32,342 bases of DNA from a virus. The stretch is from IMG/VR virus record IMGVR_UViG_3300010233_000125, positions 2,353 to 34,694 of that record, one strand, 5' to 3'. Made by a program: the position numbers and the translations under genes. Of the stretch, positions 14,651 to 20,552 are shown in pieces; the first letter of the stretch is position 1; every line of letters begins with the position of its first letter. Under the pieces are notes generated by a model. That model was given only the letters and a program-made list of their open reading frames with translations. It searched no databases and was not told the DNA's origin.

Positions 14651-15767
14651 GAAAAAGTTATTAGTTATCACAGAAATGTCATTTCAGGGCAGTGGATATT
14701 ACTACCTGATGACCCCCATGCTGGAGAAATTGTCTAAGGATTATGATATAAAGGTGGTTGGTTTATCCTATGATGGCTCCGAATATAACTATAATTTCTC
14801 CATTACGGAGGCTAGAAGTATTCAGGATGCTGTAGTAATCTCACAAAATATAATAAAGTTGTGGAACCCAGATTTAGTTATTTGTGGAATGGATATTCCT
14901 ATTCAAATTAGTATATATCAGAATTTGAAGCCCCTAGGAATAAAGTACGTAGCTATTACGCCATTGGAAAACCCTCCACTTACCCAATCATGGGCAGCCG
15001 AACTTATGGCAATGGATTATGTATTCTTTATCTCCGAGCTAGGGAAACAAGCCGCACTCAAAGCAGGACTGACAAAAGTTGACCATCTCTTAGTTGGGGC
15101 AGACACCAAAACTTTCCACCCCGCAGAGAAAGATGAAAAGGAAAAAGTACGTGAAGCTCTTGGGATAGGAAATGAGTTTACAATCTTGACGGTGGCAGAT
15201 AACCAAGAACGCAAGAACCTTTGGGCAGAGTTTGAGATTATCTCTAAACTAAAGAATGCTGGAAAGAAGGTTAAGTTTATTCTTGTCACCAGAGAGCACT
15301 CCCCCGTAGGAAACAAACTTCGAGATTTGGCATTAGACTACAATCTCAATAAAGAGCTTATGATTATTGAGAGGGGAGTAGATACTACACAACTCCGAGA
15401 TTTATATATTGCCTCAGATGCTTACTTATCTACTTCAAAGGCAGAGGGATTAGGTATTCCAATTCTTGAAGCAATGGCATGTGGAATCCCTATAGTGGCC
15501 ACTGATACTGGAGCTATTACTGAGCTACTTGAGCACGATAGGGGCTATTTGGTTCGTCCAGAGTATGTATTTAGGGACGTATGGGGTAATAGCTGGAGAC
15601 ACATGATTGACACCCACCTAGCTTATGAGTCTCTAGCATATATAGAAGAAAGACTCGAAGATTCAGATACTTCTCAAAAAGCTCTAGATTATGTAAAAAC
15701 CCGCACCTTTGATATTCCAGCAAGTCAATTAGATTTAGTTATACAGGAACTTACAGATGAAAAATAG
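14640..15767 (+). CDS. GT4-type glycosyltransferase (GT-B fold)
   Basis: A 375-residue protein with a full GT4 layout: N-terminal LLVITEMSFQGSGYYYL, a middle WNPDLVICGMDIP and VFFISELGKQAALKAG, then C-terminal FTILTVADNQERKNL, LRDLYIASDAYLSTS and the donor-binding EGLGIPILEAMACGIPIVAT, where the two glutamates are seven residues apart. TDTGAITELL follows as in most members. ATG 14640 lies seven bases after GGAG; the longer frame from 14604 runs through the upstream gene. This is the most canonical enzyme of the cassette. It overlaps the next gene by 11 bases. Confidence 0.9.
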   Translation: MENKKKLLVITEMSFQGSGYYYLMTPMLEKLSKDYDIKVVGLSYDGSEYNYNFSITEARSIQDAVVISQNIIKLWNPDLVICGMDIPIQISIYQNLKPLGIKYVAITPLENPPLTQSWAAELMAMDYVFFISELGKQAALKAGLTKVDHLLVGADTKTFHPAEKDEKEKVREALGIGNEFTILTVADNQERKNLWAEFEIISKLKNAGKKVKFILVTREHSPVGNKLRDLALDYNLNKELMIIERGVDTTQLRDLYIASDAYLSTSKAEGLGIPILEAMACGIPIVATDTGAITELLEHDRGYLVRPEYVFRDVWGNSWRHMIDTHLAYESLAYIEERLEDSDTSQKALDYVKTRTFDIPASQLDLVIQELTDEK

Positions 15768-16593
15768 TCCAGTATTCGATGTGGTCATTAGTACGGCAGG
15801 CAGATTTGATACACTAAATACCTGCTTGGATGCAATCTATAGACATGCGACAGTCCCAATTACTATCACCCTGATTGATGATGCCTGTAAGAAAGACGAG
15901 AAAATACGCTATAAGCAACTATTTGAATATCAGTCTGATAAGGATTTGAATAAGAATGTAGTCTCATTTACTACCCGCAGACATGAAAAACAAATGGGAT
16001 TTGGGGCCTCTTATAATGATGGAGCCAGAGGAGCTAGAGCACCTTACCTGACAATGATGAATGATGATGTCAAAATTCATGAAGGATACTTTGACAAAGT
16101 TCTGGAAACTATGAAAGAACCTTCCATCAGTATTGTTGGGAGTAAGTTACTTTTCCCGACCAACTCCACAACCAGAAATCGTCCAGCAGGAAAGATACAG
16201 CATGTGGGACTAGCTTTGGATATTCACGCAAATGTAGTACATCCTCTAATTGGGTGGTCTCCAGAGAACCCCAAAACACAGATAAGCAGGGAAGTATTTG
16301 CTACCACTGGGGCATTATTTACTATCCGAACTAACGTATTTAGGGCTGTGGGAGGATTTGATTCTATTTATGGGCTAGGATATTTTGAGGACGCAGACCT
16401 GTGTTTGAAAGTAAGGCAGAAAGGTGGTAGAATTTGGGTTGAGAACTCAGCGAGTGGGACACACTATACAAATGCTACGACTGAGAAGAATCCTCAAGCC
16501 TTCGGTAACTCGTTTCAGGAGAATATGATGAAGTTCCGCTCCAAGTGGGCGACTTCTGGACTTCTCGTATATGACGCATGGACTTGGGGATAA
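15757..16593 (+). CDS. GT2-type glycosyltransferase
   Basis: A 278-residue GT-A enzyme: FDVVISTAGRFDTLNTCLDAI, ITLIDDACK, a GFGASYNDGARGARAPYLTMM segment followed by NDDVKIH (metal-binding DxD), and VFRAVGGFDSIYGLGYFEDADLCLKVRQKGG, where the final E-D-A-D motif is the usual acceptor-side base region. It is the last gene of the sugar cassette. A 12-base gap with AGGAGAG separates it from the head-connector gene. No membrane helix is seen, so it does not look like a polysaccharide-export-linked enzyme. Confidence 0.88.
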   Translation: MKNSPVFDVVISTAGRFDTLNTCLDAIYRHATVPITITLIDDACKKDEKIRYKQLFEYQSDKDLNKNVVSFTTRRHEKQMGFGASYNDGARGARAPYLTMMNDDVKIHEGYFDKVLETMKEPSISIVGSKLLFPTNSTTRNRPAGKIQHVGLALDIHANVVHPLIGWSPENPKTQISREVFATTGALFTIRTNVFRAVGGFDSIYGLGYFEDADLCLKVRQKGGRIWVENSASGTHYTNATTEKNPQAFGNSFQENMMKFRSKWATSGLLVYDAWTWG

Positions 16594-16605
16594 ACAAGGA
16601 GAGTA

Positions 16606-17349
16606 ATGCCAGCAATCTATCCCTACAACTATCCACTAATACTTAATGATGCCATTTTCTCTCAGTATGGAGGTAAAGGCACAGGCTCATTCTCGCGTGA
16701 AATCTTGGATGCTGCTTATGTCATGGCGGAGCAACAGACCACCCAGTACATCGGAACCTTCCTCCTCCCCACAATAGTTACAGGGACATATACTGCCCCA
16801 GTTACCAACGTGCAGCGGATTGCAACAGATTATGGATATGTCTCTCAAATTCTGGACGTAGTTGTAAAGACACAGAAAATTACATTCTCTGGTGGATGTG
16901 AGCTAGTCAGTCTACGAGGTGGGGCATTTATCTATGAGGACACGTTTGGATACTTAGATTTGTATAAGTTGCAGACGGTCTATGGATATTCATATTCTCC
17001 ATTCGGATTCAACAGCTACCTGCCTAGTATATCTAATATGCCATATCAATATCAGATTGCCTATGAAGCAGGACTTCCAACAGGTACGGCTAATCTTCCT
17101 CTCATGCTTGCTGCAATGACACAGGCTGCTCAGATACATCTAAATGAGATGTTCCCAGGAGTTGTTGGGGCTAATGAGGGTGTAGGAGATGTTGGCATTC
17201 AGGAATTTGAATCCTTTGGGTATCACGAAAGGCGGACTGCTCATGCATTACGCAGAACTGCCTTCGGCGGAAGTGCCCAGGCTAGTCATATTGCATCGCT
17301 CATAGACGCTTGCGTTAAGAAAGCACGCAGAGCTTTGAAGGTGAGCTAA
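16606..17349 (+). CDS. Head-tail connector (adaptor) protein candidate
   Basis: A 247-residue protein at the position where tailed phages encode the ring that joins portal to head-closure protein. The C-terminal 70 residues are helical and basic (YHERRTAHALRRTAFG, IDACVKKARRALKVS). The N-terminal part is beta-rich, with many Tyr residues. A strong AGGAGAG site precedes the ATG. Length is greater than the HK97 gp6 type (about 100 residues), so it may carry an added domain. The order connector, closure, gp10-like, terminator, tube supports the call. No sequence motif proves it. Confidence 0.6.
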   Translation: MPAIYPYNYPLILNDAIFSQYGGKGTGSFSREILDAAYVMAEQQTTQYIGTFLLPTIVTGTYTAPVTNVQRIATDYGYVSQILDVVVKTQKITFSGGCELVSLRGGAFIYEDTFGYLDLYKLQTVYGYSYSPFGFNSYLPSISNMPYQYQIAYEAGLPTGTANLPLMLAAMTQAAQIHLNEMFPGVVGANEGVGDVGIQEFESFGYHERRTAHALRRTAFGGSAQASHIASLIDACVKKARRALKVS

Positions 17350-17741
17350 TGCCACAAGCAGGAACAAACATCGAGGGACGCTTATGGCGTTATCATAATT
17401 TACCTCAGAGCGATGATGATATAGGCGGGAGTATCCCATCTGGTACTATCCTGAAAGAGCATGTCTTTGGTCGTGTAGAGCAATTGAAGTCTACTCAGGT
17501 TTTGCTTGAGCAGGGGTTGGAAATTCCTGAAATGTTTCAGGCATTCTTATTCTATACTGGTGAACCTCTTGACTTGAGACACAACGACCAACTTGAGATT
17601 TATAATCCCCCAATCTCTCCTCATTTCAATAAGAGGTTTAGGATTGTTGGTTATAGATACTCCAGCCACAACGATGCTCGAAGATTTGTAGAAGTTACTA
17701 TGAGGCGATGGGCAATTACCCGAACTGAGGAGTTGGAGTAG
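17349..17741 (+). CDS. Head closure (stopper) protein candidate
   Basis: A 130-residue beta-rich protein with the pattern LFYTGEPLDLRHNDQLEI, then FRIVGYRYSSHNDARRFVEVTMRRW. This resembles the small SH3-like/beta-barrel head-closure proteins (SPP1 gp16-like) that plug the portal after packaging. It starts at a 1-base overlap with the connector (TAATG) and ends the same way with the next gene. The call depends on order and size. Confidence 0.58.
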   Translation: MPQAGTNIEGRLWRYHNLPQSDDDIGGSIPSGTILKEHVFGRVEQLKSTQVLLEQGLEIPEMFQAFLFYTGEPLDLRHNDQLEIYNPPISPHFNKRFRIVGYRYSSHNDARRFVEVTMRRWAITRTEELE

Positions 17742-18271
17742 TGGCTAGAAACTTGGAGCAGTTGCTAAAATCACAAGCAAGCCATTGGGCTAGGCAACTT
17801 ACCATCAATGTAAAAGCAAAGGCTCCTAAGCATATTGCCCCACATATTTCCACCTCTGCAAAATCTACTGGAGTTGGAACTGTAAATCTTGAGTTATCAG
17901 TCAAGAAAGTTGACATGAGAAATGCAGAGGGGGCAGTTTCTAATTATGGCAGTATGGATGCTTTAGCACAAGAATACGGTCATCCTGGAGTTCCTCAAGG
18001 AATAAAACCAAGAATAAAAAAGTATCTAGCTTTCCAGTGGGACATAAAACCAGAGAATGCTAAGTATGACAAAGAAGGTCGTATTATCCTACAGAAAGTA
18101 GTAAAGAAGCCGCAGCCCGCATTCAACCAAGGAGCGGGATATATCAGACCTGGAGTGGAGTTGTGGAAGGAAGAATTTTATGCCTCATCTTCCAAGTTCA
18201 AGGATGCCATAGGTGCAGATATTATGGAAGCGTTAGACAAGATTGGAGCAAATCTCAGGAGTGGTAAATAG
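17741..18271 (+). CDS. HK97 gp10-like tail completion protein
   Basis: A 176-residue protein beginning at GTG 17741, which shares its G with the upstream TAG. The N-terminal half fits the gp10 family: a helix (LEQLLKSQASHWARQL), INVKAKAPKHIAPHI, a beta stretch, then ALAQEYGHPGVPQG, typical of the family loop before its last strands. The end has YIRPGVELWKEEFYAS and a long C-terminal helix. These proteins finish the top of the tail or the neck. The call is moderately strong because order and motifs agree. Confidence 0.7.
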   Translation: MARNLEQLLKSQASHWARQLTINVKAKAPKHIAPHISTSAKSTGVGTVNLELSVKKVDMRNAEGAVSNYGSMDALAQEYGHPGVPQGIKPRIKKYLAFQWDIKPENAKYDKEGRIILQKVVKKPQPAFNQGAGYIRPGVELWKEEFYASSSKFKDAIGADIMEALDKIGANLRSGK

Positions 18272-18678
18272 TGAGAACCCCAGACGAAGTTCAGGTAGCA
18301 CTTATTGAGCATCTGAAAGCAGATGTGAATTTAGTTGCTCTTCTTGGAGACTCTGACCACATAAAGGAAGTAGAGTGGCAGGGAGCCGAATATACCTATC
18401 CAGCGGTTCGGGTAGAGAATGATGTAATGCCGAATAAGCCTTACTGCTCCCCAGATGATGTGAGTATTACAATCTTCTGTATGTCAGAGAAGAAATCAAG
18501 TAAGGAATGTCAGATGGTTATGAAAGAGGTTGCAACTTATCTTCATGGTCATCCATTCAAAGGTACAAACGGAGCAAATTTTGTATTTATTCGTGTTACC
18601 AAAATGCCATATCCCAAACAGCAGGAGGGACAAAATATATGGGTCAGCCCGATAGAAATCTCAGCACAAATAAGTTAG
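18271..18678 (+). CDS. Tail terminator candidate (DUF3168-like)
   Basis: A 135-residue protein starting at GTG 18271 on a 1-base overlap. The layout VQVALIEHLKADVNLVALLGD, then a YTYPAVRVENDVM strand, then DVSITIFCMSEKKSSKECQMVMKEVATYL matches tail terminator/completion proteins: an N-terminal helix, a Pro in the first strand, then a long helix. They cap the tail tube and set its length together with the tape measure. It overlaps the next gene by 40 bases, which is long for this genome. The family name is from memory. Confidence 0.62.
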   Translation: MRTPDEVQVALIEHLKADVNLVALLGDSDHIKEVEWQGAEYTYPAVRVENDVMPNKPYCSPDDVSITIFCMSEKKSSKECQMVMKEVATYLHGHPFKGTNGANFVFIRVTKMPYPKQQEGQNIWVSPIEISAQIS

Positions 18679-18992
18679 GAAAGTACGTAGAACCTGAGAC
18701 AGTACCCCTAAACGATTTAGTTTATAGACCTAGAATGACCGAAGTTCAAGTTGACTCCGAGTCAAACTTACCTTACAATAAAGAAACAAAAGTGAAGATT
18801 ATCTCACTTTTAGATGCCCGTCTTGAATATACTGGTCAGGTAACTGGTCAACAGTATGTGTGGATAAAGGCAGGCAGCATGGTTGAAGTCAATGCGGAAG
18901 ATTCTGTAATCCTCTTGGCAAAACGCATAGGTGGAAACTCATGCTGTGGTAATTCACCAGACGGCACTCCAATTTTCCAAATAACTACTTAG
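18639..18992 (+). CDS. Hypothetical neck/tail protein
   Basis: A 117-residue protein. I chose ATG 18639, ten bases after AGGAGG, rather than the upstream frame start at 18507, which lies within the previous gene. It has KVKIISLLDARLEYTGQVTG and a late GGNSCCGNSPDG with adjacent cysteines in a Gly/Asn loop. There is no clear family. Residues D-S-E-S (18754-18765) are written by palindrome copy 5. It lies directly before the tail tube gene and so may be a tail component. Confidence 0.6.
   Translation: MGQPDRNLSTNKLGKYVEPETVPLNDLVYRPRMTEVQVDSESNLPYNKETKVKIISLLDARLEYTGQVTGQQYVWIKAGSMVEVNAEDSVILLAKRIGGNSCCGNSPDGTPIFQITT
18751..18765. promoter_or_regulatory. Palindrome copy 5, perfect TTGACTCCGAGTCAA
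   Basis: A perfect 15-base dyad with a central C, inside the hypothetical neck/tail gene. It lies 241 bases before the start of the tail tube gene. Confidence 0.65.
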
Positions 18993-19005
18993 GAGTAGAC
19001 AAAAT

Positions 19006-19632
19006 ATGTTGAGTACAGGTACTCCCCTAGGTACGGTTGTCTCGCAGGAAGCCCTTTATATTGAGGGTGCTCCTACTATCTTTTTTCAGGACTATCGTGC
19101 TAATCCTCTTTTCAATCCCGATAACGCAGGCTATTATTGGGGTCTTTCTGGTACGACATCTTATCCCGTTTCCGAACTTGGTTGTATTACTGATGTGAAG
19201 TTCTCAGAAGATGTCACCATGAATGATGTTCGTTGCGATACCGTAGGCGTGAAGGATACAATCCAGAAACGCAACTACGTTGAATTTACCGCAACAATTG
19301 TTTCCATCTTCCCGTTCTCTGTCCTCTCGAAGATGATGAACCTCTCACCCGCAACTGTCAGTTCTGGTGTAGAGACTGTTGGTATTGGTCAGATTGATAA
19401 CACCATTCACTATATGATGTATGCACCGAAGATTTATAGCGAAGCTGATAATGACTGGCTGTTATTCCATTTGCACAAGGCTAAATTCGTCGATGCTTGG
19501 GAACTCCCCTTCACTTATGGTGAGGCGTGGAAGATGACGGGAATCAAGATTAGGGCCTTCGCCGATGATACGAAACCAAGTAACCAACTCTTTGGTGTAA
19601 TCAAACGCTTTGACACAAGCGCAATTCCGTAA
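19006..19632 (+). CDS. Major tail (tube) protein
   Basis: A 208-residue beta-rich protein in the slot just before the assembly-chaperone genes and the tape measure. Patterns fitting tube proteins are VSELGCITDVKFSEDVTMNDVRCDTVG and an internal WKMTGIKIRAFAD strand near the C-terminus. Arginine and glycine codons are CGT/CGC- and GGT-rich compared with neighbours, as in the capsid gene, indicating a highly expressed protein. An AGGAG site lies ten bases upstream of the ATG. It is followed at once by several strong hairpins that could limit downstream expression. No contractile sheath gene accompanies it, supporting a siphovirus tail. Confidence 0.78.
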   Translation: MLSTGTPLGTVVSQEALYIEGAPTIFFQDYRANPLFNPDNAGYYWGLSGTTSYPVSELGCITDVKFSEDVTMNDVRCDTVGVKDTIQKRNYVEFTATIVSIFPFSVLSKMMNLSPATVSSGVETVGIGQIDNTIHYMMYAPKIYSEADNDWLLFHLHKAKFVDAWELPFTYGEAWKMTGIKIRAFADDTKPSNQLFGVIKRFDTSAIP

Positions 19633-19638
19633 CAATAT

Positions 19639-20310
19639 ATGACCTATGCTGACCGCATAGGAACTTTCTTGATTTGGGCGGTGAAAATAGTACCCCGCCC
19701 AAATTTCGGGAAATTCCTTTTACTAGAAGATACAAAACATAAGATTTTGCAAGCGGCTAAGAGAAAAGAAGAAACATTTCCAGATTTAGTAGTTTCTTAC
19801 CTCTCAGCCGCTTTTTTTATTCCTAAAATCTTATTGAAGAAGTTACGATGGGAATTCGTATTCTTGCTATTTTCACTCGCCTCTGCCCACAATGTTCCTA
19901 AAGTTTCCATCCCTCTACTCAAGTCTAACAAACAAAAAGAAGAAAAGTCTGCATGGGATTATGAAGGTCGTGGATATGCAATGTATGTACACATCATTGC
20001 GAGCACCTACGGATGGACACAGAGACAGATAGATAATCTGGATATTGATGTAGCATTAGCACTTGTTCAGGAAATTATTACGGATGAGCAACTTGACCGA
20101 GAATTCCTGTGGTCAATGAGTGATAAGAATTATGTCTACAATTCTCAAACTAAAACAAGCAAAGCTAACCCTCTTGAACGTCCATTCTTTATGAAGGTAG
20201 AAGTTCAAGCTCCCAAGAAGATGATGATACCTAAGAGTTTGATGCCTGTCGGAGTTGTGAATTATGCTCCACAGCCAGAAGATGTAGCCCCCAAGATGGG
20301 AGGAATATAA
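19639..20310 (+). CDS. Tail assembly chaperone candidate
   Basis: The frame is 223 codons long. The convincing part is the C-terminal two thirds: LRWEFVFLLFSLASAHNVPKV, WDYEGRGYAMYVHIIASTYGWT, then LDIDVALALVQEIITDEQLDREFLWS. It resembles a recurrent phage protein that precedes tape-measure genes. The start is doubtful: ATG 19639 has no ribosome site, and the first 60 codons run through two hairpins and a terminator-like structure (19751-19818). Starts at GTG 19681 or ATG 19981 are possible. Tail chaperones bind the tape measure during assembly and are often made in two lengths by frameshifting. The following gene lies in the -1 frame, which is open from base 20235. Confidence 0.6.
   Translation: MTYADRIGTFLIWAVKIVPRPNFGKFLLLEDTKHKILQAAKRKEETFPDLVVSYLSAAFFIPKILLKKLRWEFVFLLFSLASAHNVPKVSIPLLKSNKQKEEKSAWDYEGRGYAMYVHIIASTYGWTQRQIDNLDIDVALALVQEIITDEQLDREFLWSMSDKNYVYNSQTKTSKANPLERPFFMKVEVQAPKKMMIPKSLMPVGVVNYAPQPEDVAPKMGGI
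19643..19704 (+). promoter_or_regulatory. Two consecutive hairpins after the tail tube gene
   Basis: CCTATGC (19643-19649) pairs perfectly with GCATAGG (19655-19661) around five bases. ATTTGGGCGG (19672-19681) pairs perfectly with CCGCCCAAAT (19695-19704) around 13 bases. Both start within 45 bases of the tail tube stop. They may protect the 3' end of an abundant tube message or slow entry into the next gene. Confidence 0.55.
19751..19818 (+). terminator. Terminator-like hairpin with seven T's, inside a reading frame
   Basis: AAGCGGCTAAGAG (19751-19763) pairs with CTCTCAGCCGCTT (19801-19813) with one mismatch, and AAGAAAC (19769-19775) pairs with GTTTCTT (19792-19798) inside. The stem runs into TTTTTTT (19812-19818), the classic intrinsic-terminator form. 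It lies 118 bases after the tail tube stop but inside the open frame of the chaperone candidate. Confidence 0.65.
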
Positions 20311-20552
20311 TGAAGAAACTAACAATGAAAACTAAACCAAAGAGCCTTACCCTCTCAGAAGTGTGGAAACTATATTTACTGGATACTGGCACAGAGACTT
20401 CCAGCTTTATTATTGGGTGTTTAGATATATTTTATCCAAACAAAAGTAGAGATAAGTTAGATGTCTTATCTAAAATGAGAAAATATAGAGAGGCTAATTC
20501 AACCTATTCCACATTTTGTGAGAATATGGAGGGTTTGGTGAGAAATGACTAG
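20310..20552 (+). CDS. Small protein before the tape measure (second chaperone candidate)
   Basis: An 80-residue basic protein (MKKLTMKTKPKSLTLSEVWKL, then helices around DKLDVLSKMRKYREANS). It has a strong GGAGG site and a 1-base stop/start overlap (TAATG) with the upstream gene, and overlaps the tape-measure start by eight bases. In position it matches the second product of the tail chaperone pair, often made by a -1 frameshift. The frame is indeed -1 and open upstream to 20235, but I see no convincing slippery heptamer, and its own ribosome site suggests independent initiation. Confidence 0.58.
   Translation: MKKLTMKTKPKSLTLSEVWKLYLLDTGTETSSFIIGCLDIFYPNKSRDKLDVLSKMRKYREANSTYSTFCENMEGLVRND

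Noticed and set aside
19848-19901. ATG 19848 as start of the gene after the tail tube
   Set aside because: It lies in another frame that stops after 17 codons, although it follows the terminator-like stem attractively.
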